Source of the DNA: Hyposmocoma kahamanoa
Taxonomy: Eukaryota > Arthropoda > Insecta > Lepidoptera > Cosmopterigidae
Length of the DNA stretch: 64,000 nt
Assembly (NCBI RefSeq): GCF_003589595.1
Contig: NW_020654422.1
Location: forward strand, 19,644,094-19,708,093
Direction: 5' to 3'
Shown here: positions 10,093-20,445 of the stretch, one piece after another
How positions within the stretch are numbered: position 1 is the first letter of the stretch
Layout of the letters: every line of letters starts with the position of its first letter
Notes under the pieces: model-generated
Seen by the model: the letters and a program-made list of their open reading frames with translations, nothing else
Databases searched by the model: none
Told to the model about the DNA's origin: nothing
Program-made: the position numbers and the translations under genes

Positions 10093-11640
10093 AGATACAG
10101 TAATGCTGCAGAATAAAAAAAAATTATAATAATGTTATATGTCTGTTTACGATAGGCCTGACTTAAAATCGATCTGAAAAATCGATTTATTTACTCATAA
10201 CAATCGATTTGTGATTAATTGATCTCAGATCGATGTCTCTAGTTGGTGACGTATAATTATACACAAGTTTCGCATTATAAACTGGCATAGCTCCATGAAC
10301 ACAAAGTCTACTTTTCATTAATTATCAATTACAATAATTAATTCAATGAAGTAGCTGTTAACATTGGTTCACCAACTTCTGCGTAATCGACAATAATCAA
10401 AATAACATTGCCCATGTTCAATTTAAGTTTATTTTGTTAATGATACAAAGTGAGTCTTGAAAACATACAACTTTTACAAATGAGAGCCACTTCCACCAAC
10501 GACGAAAGAAATCAGCTGTTTATGACAACCCACTCAAAGACTTATTTGATATTAATAAAATTTTTAACCTAATTTAATTTGAAATTTATAAAAAATATTG
10601 TTCTTTACTTCATGCGAAACTCGAGAGTGTGTTCCTATGTAATTGGGCAATAAGTGACAACATTTTTTTAATGATATTTCATAAAAACCTGTACTACATT
10701 CAATAATTCACTTTACATAGCTATGAATTAATTATCGTCATTATTTACCCACAAATGTCTCATTACTCTTCCCGGTTTTTCGTAATATAATACTTTATTA
10801 TAATATTTATAAGTCATTTCCATATCGTCGTCGTAGAATTGAAACTCACATTACATAACTTATTTTTACATAGTTGATTTTTACTGATTTTTGTTGTAGC
10901 TAAACTCTTGTTTAAACATATTAATGAAGAAATATCATCTAAAAGAAATATAATTTAAAATAATTAATATGCTTACTACAAATACAAGGTCGTTTTTGAC
11001 AATTACTGAAATTCAGGTTTTTTTTTACACCATTGGGTTTTTGGTGAATTTAATAAATAAATAAATATTATAGATACTTTTATTTTATTTTAATAGGATA
11101 ATCAAATTTACATAAAATACCTTGTTTCCTAGACATTTTTGAAATAAGTATTTACTAAATTTCTAAACACATTTATGTTCGTCCTGAAAATATACTTAGA
11201 AATCACTTTAAATGAAAAAGTTTGACTTTCTGTACTAGTGTAGTGTATTATTAATTCTCGTGACAGATTAAGAAACAAATTCTATCCAGTTACAGTGAAG
11301 AGTTGTAACAAGAGGAGTTATATCAAATTTTCCTGACGCTGACGCGTGACGTCAGGTGTTCCCTGGGACAATCAGCGACGTGGACGCACGTCATTCAGTG
11401 CCGCAATGCGTTAACGAGCACATGCAAATTCCACTGTTGTGCACCGGTAACAATATTCTTGCGGGATATGCGTGCCGGCTTGTTGAGGCGAATACCTTAA
11501 GTTACAGCTTGATTACAAAACCGAGTGTCTTTGAGACATAGGTTTAGAGAAATAACATTCTTACACTAGCGTGACAATACTTTTATGGAAATGCAATTTA
11601 TGTTAAGAAGAATATTAATTTTTTTTATGAATAATTGGCC
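10093..11640. other. Unannotated AT-rich stretch
   Basis: Nothing recognised over about 1.5 kb. A 61-codon frame at 11356-11541 lies in locally GC-richer sequence (CGTGACGTCAGG, a CRE-like TGACGTCA site at 11346) but has no recognised domain. Confidence 0.45.
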
Positions 11641-11649
11641 TTATTAATA

Positions 11650-11990
11650 CAAAGACCGAACGCTTAGAAAAAATTCCTTCGATCCGGCCAGATTCGAACC
11701 GACGTCTTCTAGCAAAACGTGCCAGACGCTATGCCAACTACGCCACTAAACGAACCAGCGGACTTAAGGAATTTTTCTATGTGCTTGTTGTCGTATCTTT
11801 GTATTTGGTTTTTCAACGAGTTTTTAGCCGTAGCGCCATCTATGAGAAATATATGAAAGTATTTCGTCGCCCAGTTAGGTACCTTTATATATGATGAAAT
11901 ATGATGTCGCTATTCACTGTATTTAATTTTTTTTATTGAATTGATATTCAATATTTTTTATGTGAAATTACTCTGAGCGTTCGGTATTTG
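11650..11990 (-). repeat. Family C repeat
   Basis: On the minus strand the body (TAGATGGCGCTACGGCTAAA) is followed by the tRNA-like segment with GGTTCGAATCTGG and the tail. On its other side, sequence resembling the tail reappears (GAATTGATATTCAAT, then AAACTAGTGGACTAAT in plus orientation), so the junction is complex. Confidence 0.7.
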
Positions 11991-12049
11991 TATTAATAAT
12001 AATGATTACAAACTAGTGGACTAATTTCACATAAAAACTTAAAATTGTA

Positions 12050-12140
12050 ACTTCAAAAAAAACCGTCCTCAAAACTTCGTGGAATTACCATATTTTCTTC
12101 AAATTTAAATGGGACCAATACTGAATACCTTTTTTGAAGT
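12050..12140 (+). repeat. Family I repeat fragment
   Basis: The blocks CCTCAAAACTTCGTGGAATT and CAAATTTAAATGGGACCAAT are shared with 39485-39660 and, more distantly, 47200-47395. Confidence 0.6.
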
Positions 12141-12459
12141 AATTTAAAAATAGTTTTAGACATAACATTAATGTGAGGAATAAAAATTGTTCTTGACAGT
12201 CGTTTTCACAAATTTATAAATTAATTTAAGAGGTAATATGTGGAGGGAAAATGTAAAAATGTAAAATATGAAAAAAAACTAAGGAAATAATTGTTAGAGC
12301 GAATCGCTGTGGACGGATGTAAACGCTTAATGATTTTTTGAGCTACAGCTGCATGTATGTAATAAACCATTATAAAATGTATTAAAAAAATGTACACTTT
12401 TCTATAACCAGATTCTTAATTACTTTCGACGTACTTGGATGACAAAAATTCGATAGAAA

Positions 12460-12660
12460 AATCCGTGAGGTCCGCGGGTTCGTTCCGTGGCTTAGTTGGT
12501 ATAGCGTCTAGCACGGTAAGCTAGAAGACGTCGGTTCGAATCCGGCCGGATCGAAGGAATTTTTTCTGAGTGTTCGATCATTGTATTAATAAATATAACA
12601 AACTAGTGGAATAATTTCACAAAAAATAATTGAATATCAATTCAATAAAAATTTAAAATA
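12460..12660 (+). repeat. Family C repeat
   Basis: It begins at AAAATCCGTGAGGTCCGCGG. A box is TGGCTTAGTTGG and B box GGTTCGAATCCGGCC. The tail runs to AATTGAATATCAATTCAAT. This is among the best preserved copies. Confidence 0.8.
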
Positions 12661-12854
12661 AAGATTATTTGTCCTTGACTTTTTAAAAAAACCTATTATA
12701 TTGGGTTAGTAAGAGAATTAGTCCTAATTCTGTATCTGTATTATGTGAAGTTACGTAATAATCATTCATAATTATGCCTAATTATACAACGAGATTTTTT
12801 TTTGTGAAATTCCTCCACAAGTTTGTAATAATTATTAATAAAAAAGATCAAACG

Positions 12855-13015
12855 GCAAAAAAGTCGTTAAAAACAAAAAAACGAAAGATCTGCTAGAAAG
12901 AAGCACATAGAAAAATTCGTAATATTTGCTGGTACGTTCCGTGGCTTAATTGGCAGAGCATCTGACACGAATTACCTGAGGGAGCCAGCTCAAATCCAGC
13001 CAAAGGATCCTCCTC
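12855..13015 (+). repeat. Family C repeat, diverged
   Basis: It has GTCGTTAAAAACAAAAAAAC, then AGAAAAATTCGT and the A box TGGCTTAATTGGCAGAGC. The B box is degraded (GCTCAAATCCAGCC). A family A copy replaces its tail at 13018. Confidence 0.65.
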
Positions 13016-13017
13016 TA

Positions 13018-13196
13018 AATCTTAGACCCTGAGACATGTGTTGACAAGTCCCATGTGCCTGTAATTTCACCAGCACCATTACCCTTCGAAACCGGAACGC
13101 AATAATGTTCACATTACTGCTTAGTAGCAGAAATAGGTAATGTGGCAGTCCTTCCCTGGACCAACTGTGTTTCACAATTCGCTCTACTGCTATCAA
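13018..13196 (-). repeat. Family A, partial
   Basis: It includes the blocks AGACCCTGAGACATGTGTTG through GCTCTACTGCTATC (plus strand). The A-rich end is missing. It joins the family C copy upstream. Confidence 0.8.
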
Positions 13197-13504
13197 ATGA
13201 GATTGAATTTTATATCATTCGTCGTATACAAGCCAGTCGCTTTATTCAACAATTTGCAGTAGATCTCGCTAGGAATTTTAAATTTGATAGTACTATATAC
13301 GCAAATTTGTTCTCGCTTGCTGACTGACAGCCCGTCAATGTAACAAGGGTCGGGGCTTGTCCGGTTTTCCGTCCGCAAACGTGCCACAATGATAGAGAAG
13401 TCGTTAAGCCGACACGCTGACGTGGTGACCTTTTCTCTGGTGTAAACGGTAGCTGGTACTATTTAAAGATGGTAATTTTTAAGTTTTTTTTTTATTGAAT
13501 GCTC
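13197..13504. other. Unannotated
   Basis: No repeat or gene recognised. Overlapping 61- to 64-codon frames on both strands (13142-13387) have no recognisable domain. Confidence 0.4.
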
Positions 13505-13835
13505 ATGTTGTTGGTTCCAATCTAGCCAGATCGACGGATTTTGTTCTAAGTGTTCAATGTTTGTATTAATAATTATAACACACTCGTAATTTCATTCAAT
13601 AATATCGTGGTCAAACGACATGATATTTAATTTAAAAAATTGAAAAAAACTTAAAAATTATTATAGCAACATCTCTAGTCTGCTGGTAGTAGCTGTAAAG
13701 GTACCTGGCTGAGCGAAGAAATAGATTTCTCACAGATGACGCTTCCGTGGCTTAGCGTCTCGATTAGCTCAGGTTCCAGCCGGATCGTAGAGATTTTTTG
13801 TAAGTGTTCGATATTTGTATTAATAATTATTTATA
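13505..13835 (+). repeat. Two family C pieces joined tail to head
   Basis: A tRNA-like remnant and tail (GCCAGATCGACGG at 13524, then AATAATTATAACACACTCG) is followed by a head beginning near AGCAACATCTCTAGTC (13668), then a second degenerate tRNA-like segment and tail. Tail-to-head joining is also seen at 17110 and 41405. Confidence 0.6.
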
Positions 13836-13865
13836 CTAAATACCGGTTTCTACGAGTAAAATAGT

Positions 13866-14370
13866 TTTTTTTTTATAATATCAAGTGACGAGACGACCAA
13901 GTCGTGTGCCTGATGGTACTCTACACGCCTGTCCATAACAGTTGCAGTGCCACTTAGAGCTTTAAACCGCAGAGATTTGAGAGCCCGTTACCCTGAGACA
14001 ATGTTGACAATAATAATAAATAACGCACACACTCAACATAACCCCGCACTAGGGAAACCCTGTGTCGCGGGTGCCATGGACACACACATAGACAACCACA
14101 AATTACACCCAAACTCACGAGAGAAATAAATGTAAGCCATACAAACATTTCTCCCGGCCCGGGAATCGAACCTGGGACCTCTGCGTTGCAGTCCGGCATG
14201 GTAACCGTTCGGCCACGGAGGCAGTTAAACACACAAGTCCCATGTATCTGTAAACCAGCACCCTTACCTTAAAAAACCGGAACACAGTAATGCTGACGTT
14301 ACTGCTTGGCGGCAGAAATAGGTAAGATGGTGGTACTTCCCTGGACTCTTTCACAAGGAGATCTACTGCT
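13866..14370 (-). repeat. Family A, split by a SINE-B insertion
   Basis: The copy is continuous if 14011-14232 is removed: ...GAGACAATGTTGACAA joins to GTCCCATGTATCTG. It ends at the GAGATCTACTGCTA block. The split shows that family A was here before SINE-B arrived. Confidence 0.85.
14011..14232 (-). mobile_element. SINE-B nested in family A
   Basis: This is a complete SINE-B on the minus strand, with B box CCAGGTTCGATTCCC, a conserved A-box region TGGCCGAACGG and an ATTATTATTG tail. ACAA occurs on both sides (14007-14010 and 14233-14236) and is a candidate 4-bp target duplication. Confidence 0.85.
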
Positions 14371-15159
14371 AAACATGTCGAGCAAAAATTCGACTTAAAT
14401 ACGTAAGTTATCCGTTGTTTTAGTTAATACGTCTAAGTCTCACGATGGTTTTCTATTTAAAAAAGTTCTACTGCTAATAAAACTCTCTCTGTGTGTCAGG
14501 GTATGCGCGCGCGCGCGCGTGCGTTAAATGAAAATGAAACGTCTGTTTTTACAAGTTCATAATAAACATTACGGCTACAAGATAGTCAAAGACTTATAAA
14601 TAAAATATTACATACTTCCATACATCTTAATGTAAACTGGAGGCCAATTTCAATGGCAGGATTATAATATTCTCTGTTTGCTTTTCCAATGGATTATTCT
14701 TATACATTTTTTTCCCCACAAAGGGCCAGGCGACACGCGTTAATCATTTTTATCGGAGACTTGGCGCTATAGTCCGACATCACGTCGAGCACGGAATCTT
14801 CAGGACATTATTTATTGTGATTTAAAACAAATAGGATCAAATGCCTGCTGGGTACGTTATTTATTGGATGAAGATAGAGAAAGTTACTAAACGCTCTTGG
14901 AACTGCTTTTTATAATAATAATACATAAATAATAAAAAACAGTTTTGACTCATTGCCATTATTTTGACGCGTATGCTTGTGCTTAGGCTGACGAGAGTCA
15001 GGCTATTATATGTCTCACTGTTAGGCATAGATCTCCTTCTAATGAGAGGGTTTTGGTAAATAAAATAACGCATACTTACATACAAACAAACCGTTTCTTT
15101 TAGTTATTATTTAGGTATAAATGTATATTTCCACCGTCAGTAACTCTTACTTGTCTATA
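14371..15159. other. Unannotated, with (CG)n run and a family J scrap
   Basis: An alternating GC tract (GCGCGCGCGCGCG) is at about 14507-14520. CTGTTAGGCATAGATCTCC..AATGAGAGGG near 15025 resembles family J. No gene is recognised. Confidence 0.5.
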
Positions 15160-15275
15160 ATAGGGGTTGGATGCCTGGAGACCCATATCACAAACTCTGC
15201 TTAGTTTCGGCTCCAGACTCCCACAATACAATTTTATTCTAAGTGTTATGTAATAATATGTATTTCTACAGTAAT
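15160..15275 (+). repeat. Family K, LINE 3' UTR-like repeat
   Basis: GGGGTTGGATGCCTGGAGAC and CTCCAGACTCCCACAATAC are shared in order with 23415-23580 (GGGGTGGGAGCCTGGAGA, CTCCGGACTCTCGC). I recognise it as the type of 3' UTR found on lepidopteran LINEs. No coding part is attached. Confidence 0.45.
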
Positions 15276-15313
15276 GTCCCTTTTTTACATTGTGTGTTAA
15301 TATATTTATTATA

Positions 15314-15339
15314 TTAGGGGTTAAAGTATGAAATTGCCG
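15314..15339 (+). repeat. Mariner left terminal inverted repeat
   Basis: TTAGGGGTTAAAGTATGAAA then TTGCCG. It matches the right end over 25 of 26 positions. It is the expected transposase binding site. Confidence 0.95.
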
Positions 15340-15498
15340 TTTTATTGCAATAGGTTCTTTGAATTTTCATAGAATCTTCATGGTTTGAGGTTTTCGAATG
15401 AAACTTTTTTCAAATGGTTTCTGTGATTTTTTTTTTAAATTTAAAACATTTGAATATCGACTTTCAATTGTTTTTGTTATTCAATTTTGACAAGAAAG

Positions 15499-16518
15499 AT
15501 GGATACTGCGAAAATTCGAGTGATTTTTGAATACGAGTTCCGACGCGGAACTAACGCCGCAGAAACAGCCCGCAATATCAATGCTGCGTTTGGAGAGGGG
15601 TCTACTAATGAACGCACCGTGCGATTTTGGTTTAAACGCTTTCGTGATGGAAATTTCGACTTAAAGAACGAGTCACGAGGAAGACCGCCCACACAGGTGA
15701 GTAACGATGAATTAAGAGAGATAGTGGAAGCCGATCCTAGTCAAACTACCCAGGAATTAGCGGCATGGTTTAACGTTACCTTACCCACAATATTGACTCA
15801 CTTGCGTCAAATCAATAAAATAAAAAAATACGAAAAATGGGTGCCTCATGATTTGACTGATCTGCAGAAAGAAACGCGTGTTGAAACTTGTGTTGCCTTG
15901 TTGAACCGGTACAGAAATGAAGGAATATTGGATCGAATTGTAACATGTGATGAAAAGTGGATTCTTTATGATAACCGGAAAAGAAAAATGCAATGGCTGA
16001 CCCCAGGTCAAATGCCACAACAGTGTCCTAAAGCAAAACTTACCAATAAAAAGGTAATGGTAACTGTTTGGTGGTCTCAGCATGGTGTTATTCACTATAG
16101 TTTTCTCCGATCTGGTCAAGCAATAACGGCAGATGTCTATTGTGCCGAACTCCGAACCATGTTGACAAAACTAGCAGTAAAACAGCCCCGACTCATGAAT
16201 CGATCTTCACCATTATTGCTCCACGACAACGCGAGACCTCACACAGCACGAGAAACCATTTTGACCCTTCAGGAACTGCAGTTAGAAACCATTCGTCATC
16301 CTCCGTATTCGCCAGACCTTGCTCCAACGGACTACCATTTTTTTCGTGATTTGGACAATTATCTACGTGACAAGAAGTTTTCTTCCCAGGAGGCAGTACA
16401 AAATGCTTTCACACAGTTTGTGCAGTCTAGATCGTCGGAGTTCTATCGCAAAGGCATTAATAACCTTCCCATTAGATGGCAGCAATGTATAGATAATAAT
16501 GGCAACTATTTTGATTAA
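15499..16518 (+). CDS. Mariner transposase (D,D34D), apparently intact
   Basis: A 339-residue protein that would cut the element at its inverted repeats and paste it at TA sites in the nucleus. I chose the ATG at 15499, since the residues before it in frame come from a TTG start and lie outside the family's usual N-terminus (MDTAKI). The N-terminal DNA-binding region has two helix-turn-helix parts, around residues 18-50 (AAETARNINAAFG, TVRFWFKRF) and 70-105, separated by a GRPP linker at 61-64. WVPH is at 114-117. The catalytic triad is complete: D151 in TCDEKW, D243 in LLHDNARPH and D278 in YSPDLAPTDYHFF, with 34 residues between the last two. The C-terminus ends NGNYFD. Length is normal for mariner (about 340-350). 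Known members of this family act as dimers. Among mariner subfamilies it looks closest to cecropia. Confidence 0.96.
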   Translation: MDTAKIRVIFEYEFRRGTNAAETARNINAAFGEGSTNERTVRFWFKRFRDGNFDLKNESRGRPPTQVSNDELREIVEADPSQTTQELAAWFNVTLPTILTHLRQINKIKKYEKWVPHDLTDLQKETRVETCVALLNRYRNEGILDRIVTCDEKWILYDNRKRKMQWLTPGQMPQQCPKAKLTNKKVMVTVWWSQHGVIHYSFLRSGQAITADVYCAELRTMLTKLAVKQPRLMNRSSPLLLHDNARPHTARETILTLQELQLETIRHPPYSPDLAPTDYHFFRDLDNYLRDKKFSSQEAVQNAFTQFVQSRSSEFYRKGINNLPIRWQQCIDNNGNYFD

Positions 16519-16570
16519 ATAAATTTGTTAAAAATTTAAAAAATAAACAATTTAGATTTTCAGTACAAAT

Positions 16571-16596
16571 CGGCAATTTCATACTTTAACCCCTAT
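16571..16596 (-). repeat. Mariner right terminal inverted repeat
   Basis: This is the reverse complement of the left end, except that the terminal base is A instead of T. TA follows at 16597-16598. Confidence 0.95.
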
Positions 16597-16724
16597 TATT
16601 ATATTAATATTTTAAATGAGTGACAAAGATTCCACTTTGCGTTCTTTATATATATTTACTAGCTGAACCCGGCACGTTGCCCTTTGACCAGTAGCTCTGC
16701 TGCTACATAACACCTAGCCCAATA

Positions 16725-16790
16725 GTTTCATTTAAAATGTGCAGCAATCCTAAAAAACAAGAGAACTCGATATTACCAATAGTATCAAAG
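16725..16790 (+). repeat. Penelope pseudo-LTR end fragment (diverged)
   Basis: ATAGTTTCATTTAAAATGTG, GCAGCAATCC and AGAGAACTCGATATT correspond to the terminal blocks of the Penelope-like repeat at 31437-31485. It is diverged and truncated. Confidence 0.45.
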
Positions 16791-16925
16791 CAGCAGTAGA
16801 GCTGGTTGTTAAACAGTTCGTCCAGGGAAGTTCTACTTTACCTATTTCTGCCAAACTATGTATGAGCATCGCTGCATTCCGGTTTTGAAGGGTTAGGTTA
16901 CTGGTGATATTTAACGCAGCCCTTA
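16791..16925 (+). repeat. Family A, 5' part only
   Basis: It has CAGTTCGTCCAGGGAAGTTC and TTCCGGTTTTGAAGGGTTAG. It is cut off at the edge of the foldback element at 16936. Confidence 0.75.
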
Positions 16926-16935
16926 TGGGAGCATG

Positions 16936-17110
16936 CCATAAATGGAGTTACGTCAAAAACGTTTATTGCTCCATTAGATGCAGAAAAATATAACACACGT
17001 CCTTTCCAATTCTTTAATTATATCACACGTACAGGAATTGGAGAGGATGTGGGTTATATTTTTCTGTATCTAATGGAGCAATAAACATGTTTGACGTAAC
17101 TCCACTTATA
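16936..17110. mobile_element. Foldback (MITE-like) element with ~75-bp arms
   Basis: The two halves are inverted copies. ATGGAGTTACGTCAAA, GTTTATTGCTCCATTAGAT and CAGAAAAATATAAC on the left recur as complements on the right, around a loop of about 20 bp near 17013-17033. It has no coding capacity. Such elements move with another transposon's enzyme, whose identity is not evident here. Confidence 0.8.
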
Positions 17111-17480
17111 CCATTATTAATACAAAGATCGAACACTCAGAAAACAATCGTTCGATCCGGTCAGATTCAAACCGACGTCTTCTAGCATACCGTGTCACAC
17201 GCTATACCAACTATGCAACGGAATGAACCAGTGGAACTCACGAATTTTTCTATGTGCTTGCGTCGTATTTTTAGCTACCAGACCCGGCTAGAGATGTCGC
17301 TAATCATTGTATTTAATTTTTTATTGAATTGATATTCAATTATTTTTATGTGAAATTACTTCACTATTGTTATAATTATTAATACAAACATCGAACACTA
17401 AGAAATAATCCTTCGATCCAGTCGTATTCGAACCGACGTCTTCTAGCATACCGTGCCAGATACTATACCAACTTAGCACT
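17111..17480 (-). repeat. Two family C units in tandem
   Basis: Two minus-strand units follow each other. tRNA-like segments are at about 17150-17225 and 17405-17480, each with ACCGACGTCTTCTAGCATAC on the plus strand. The first unit's body lies between them, in tail-to-head arrangement. Confidence 0.75.
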
Positions 17481-17514
17481 CTACACTTTCCACCTTTACC
17501 ATCCATTCTTCCAT

Positions 17515-17608
17515 GATGGGTGCATGTGTCAGGGTGACAGGCGCAGTGGTAGTACTCCTTAGATCTTTGTGATTGAAAGCTGAAAGTGCCTAATTCTGCA
17601 ACAAACTG
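17515..17608 (+). repeat. Family A, short internal fragment
   Basis: GTGTCAGGGTGACAGGCGCA and AGATCTTTGTGATT identify the family. Both ends are missing. Confidence 0.6.
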
Positions 17609-17957
17609 GCACAAAGGTAAAAAATCCTCCCCTTGGATATGTTCAGGAGGGAATTGTCAAGTCTATTGATTAAAAATACTATTACACGTTTGATGAATAT
17701 TCAAGTGACAATGCAGTGCGAATTATAATTTAAATGCTTATAATTTAATATTACATAATAGAATAATTTTAAATTTTCTTCTGACATTGAATAGGATTAT
17801 CAGTTGACTTTGGAATGAGTAATTTAATATTTTATAAATTTATTACATTGGACATTTAGTATGCCTTTGTAAGAGGTACATCATAGCTGTGTTAATAAGT
17901 CTGTACATCCTGTCATGTTATGACCTATGGTGACAAATAAATATATTAAATTAATTA

Positions 17958-19248
17958 GTGGGGCGCACTATAAGTTTCCGGAATGAATAAGAAAAAATTA
18001 CTATAAATGGTCAGAAATGAATCTATTGTTTCTCAAAATATTCTCCGTTAGCGATAATGCACTTTTTCATACGATGTACCAATTTTGATAACATTTATGC
18101 CACTCCTCCGTGACAATCTCTGAAACATATTTTTCATACTCTTCAACAGCCACTTCAGGTAATGAGAATCGTTGACCGCGTAACTGGTTCTTAATTTTTG
18201 GAAAGAAATAAAAGTCACAAGGTGCCAGGCCGGGACTGTACTCGGGATGGCTCATAAGGTCTACGTTGTTCACCTTCAAAAATTCATTTGTCTGTCTGGC
18301 CGTGTGAGAACTGGCATTAACGTGGTGCAAGATGATACGGCGTTTATTTTTACGGAGTTTGTCAATAACTTCCGGCAAACAAATGGTCGTGTACCAAGCA
18401 TTATTCACGGTACAACGATTCTTCAAAGCAACAGTAGCCACGTGTCCAGTTTTATTAAAAAAAGAAGCAATCATCCGCTTAGAGGCACTTTGCACGCGCG
18501 CCACTTTGGTTGGTTTCGGCTCATCTCGAAAGACCCATGCGCTCGATTGCTGTTTTGTGTTGGGATCGTAACTATAAATTCATGTTTCGTCACCAGTTAC
18601 TATATCCCACACCAAATTTGAGGCTCCTTCGTTGAATCTGGTAAGCATGGCATTACACCAATGCACCAAGTGACGCAATCCGTTTTTTGAGCCTCAGTCA
18701 AATTGTGTGGGATCCATCGAGAGCACAGCTTTTTCAAACCCAAATGTTTGTGTAGTATTGATTGTATATGACTCATGCCTATGCCTAAAGATGCCCGAAT
18801 CTCATGGTATGTCACATGCCTGTCTGTTTTGATCATACGGCGCACAACATCGATATTTTTATTGTTCACTGCAGTTGACGGGCGACCATCACCAAATTCG
18901 TCACTGAGATTCATACAACTGCGCTTGAATTCTGGAAATACATATATAAATAGTCGACTTGCATGATGCTTCATCGCCAAAGGCAGTTTGAAGCCGAGCG
19001 AAGCTCCGCTGAGCTGTTAAATTACACTTAAAGTCGTAGAAAATCATACTACAAAAATTTTCACGATTTAAATCCATGGCGATGTAGATAACCAATGTCT
19101 AAAATGACGCCACAATGTAAAAACAAGTGACAGTCAGATGTAACAAACTGTATTCTACAGCCAAAGAGTTCCGTTTTCAAATGTTGTTATTACTTTTTAA
19201 ATATTGTTTATGTAAGTGGCCAGTTCCGGAAACTTATAGAGCGCCCTA
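17958..19248 (-). mobile_element. Second mariner, inactivated
   Basis: The terminal inverted repeats share GGGCGC, then CTATAAGTTTCCGGA (17961-17982 and complement at 19225-19246), with TA dinucleotides beside both ends. At about 1.29 kb the length is full. The ends and protein differ clearly from the 15.3-kb element, so this is a separate mariner lineage. The transposase gene inside is broken. Confidence 0.85.
18023..19077 (-). pseudogene. Mariner transposase pseudogene
   Basis: The reading starts at the ATG at 19077 (MDLNRENF) and ends at the stop at 18023-18025 (after EYFEKQ). At least three frame changes break it: one near 18930-18980 after TIYICIS, one between the pieces that end near 18600 and begin near 18504, and one near 18070 before the last 18 residues. 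Recognisable parts are the helix-turn-helix region, a CSRWIPHNLTEAQK block, and the catalytic end. The second catalytic Asp is replaced by Val (LHHVNASSHTA), and the motif around the third reads YSPGLAPCDFYFF, spaced 34 residues as in D,D34D enzymes. It is dead by both frame and active site. Confidence 0.9.
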
Positions 19249-19249
19249 T

Positions 19250-19872
19250 ATATAAAAATTAAAATTGTTTATTGAATAACATTTTGTACAAAGGAATAAC
19301 TAAAGATTAATTAATCCGAACCAACGTGAAATATAACACATGTACCTGAAATAGGACAATCCTGTATTTCAGGTAAAAAGAACTAATTAAATAGGTGAAT
19401 ATTAAATTATACAAAAAGCCTATACCTATATACGCTTAATATAGACAACTTTTATTTTGTGATAATTAATAAATTCTCTGTATCATCATCACAGGACATA
19501 TTTTGAAGGATTTTTTGGAGAATTTGCTTAACCTTTATGTAACAAAAATTGTAAATGGCCAATTTGGCGTCTAATTTATTGTACAGAAATGGTCTAAGAA
19601 ACAAAAAAAAACTGGAAATGAACATATGTTTCGATGATATAATTTTGGGGCAGACAATATCTAATAATAAGATTAATTATTATTATATTATTTCCGTCTT
19701 TTGTTAGTGTTTTCAGTAGTATGGTAGAGTGCAACATGCTGATTGATATTGATTGATTGATAGACGTGTGACTTGGCATCATAAAAAAATCCTCCTCTTC
19801 ATTAGCACTCGGATCCCATTGACACAGTTGAAATATTATTGGTTGGTAAAACAATAATCTTCGCATCTTTAA
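19250..19872. other. Unannotated AT-rich stretch
   Basis: No gene or repeat recognised. A 90-codon minus-strand frame at 19594-19866 has no identifiable motif. Confidence 0.45.
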
Positions 19873-20445
19873 TTGCTTCGATTATTTGCTTCAAAAAATG
19901 TTCCTTTTTTAACCCGATATCCCTATTGTTTGGCCCGACGTATACACGCTACTACATGTTTTCAAAGGAATTACTATAACATGTGCGTAAAATCATACAA
20001 TGCATTACCTGACGATATAAAAATGTTATCTACGTCCAGATTTAAGAAAATACTATTGGAATTGATTGTGACAAATTGTTTTTACAATGTAAATGAGCTT
20101 TTGACATTTAAATTTTGAAGCCCGCGACCCTCTACATATTTATTGCTTTGACATGCGTTCGTCTTTTTTATTAAATCACAATTTTTCTCTAATTATATTA
20201 TATAATGAATAAAATTTAATTTTATAATGTAATACGATGTGATTTTAATTATATAAGTAACATGACTATGTGTAATAAATGCGAATAATGTATAATATTT
20301 GCTATTAACATTTGTATGCCAGTTAAGTGCTGGCGCAACACGCTGAACCATAAGTGTTACTGTATTACCCATGTAAACTGTATTAACCATGTATGCTTAC
20401 AAATAAATATATATCTGTCTCTATCTCTCTATCTCTTCGCTTTAT
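19873..20445 (+). mobile_element. LINE 3' end with TATCTC-type tail
   Basis: The first 82 codons (to the stop at 20116-20118) end with SYNALPDDIKMLSTSRFKK, the kind of sequence seen at the C-terminus of jockey-like reverse-transcriptase ORFs. Then come an AT-rich 3' UTR, AATAAATA at about 20401 and a TCTATCTCTCTATCTC tail, as expected for a 5'-truncated LINE. Clade not determined. Confidence 0.55.

Larger units (their letters stand above)
15314..16596 (+). mobile_element. Complete mariner element
   Basis: This 1283-bp element is bounded by 26-bp inverted repeats that differ only at the outermost base, and is flanked by TA on both sides (15312-15313 and 16597-16598), the target duplicated by mariner/Tc1 elements. 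It holds one uninterrupted transposase gene with 185 bp of 5' and 78 bp of 3' untranslated sequence. Length, ends and coding capacity all match a full mariner. The transposase resembles the cecropia subfamily (the Hsmar1/SETMAR group). Nothing visible prevents activity, though this is inferred from sequence alone. Confidence 0.95.

Noticed and set aside
13954..14232. 92-codon minus-strand frame, and similar ones at 6495, 14115, 21901, 48247 and 55472
   Set aside because: They are translations of SINE-B or family A sequence and follow the repeats, not a gene.
14507..14520. Alternating GC tract as possible Z-DNA signal
   Set aside because: Short simple-sequence run with no other support.
15781..16119. 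112-codon minus-strand frame
   Set aside because: It is antisense to the mariner transposase and has no recognised motif.
18247..18621. 124-codon plus-strand frame
   Set aside because: Antisense to the dead mariner transposase.
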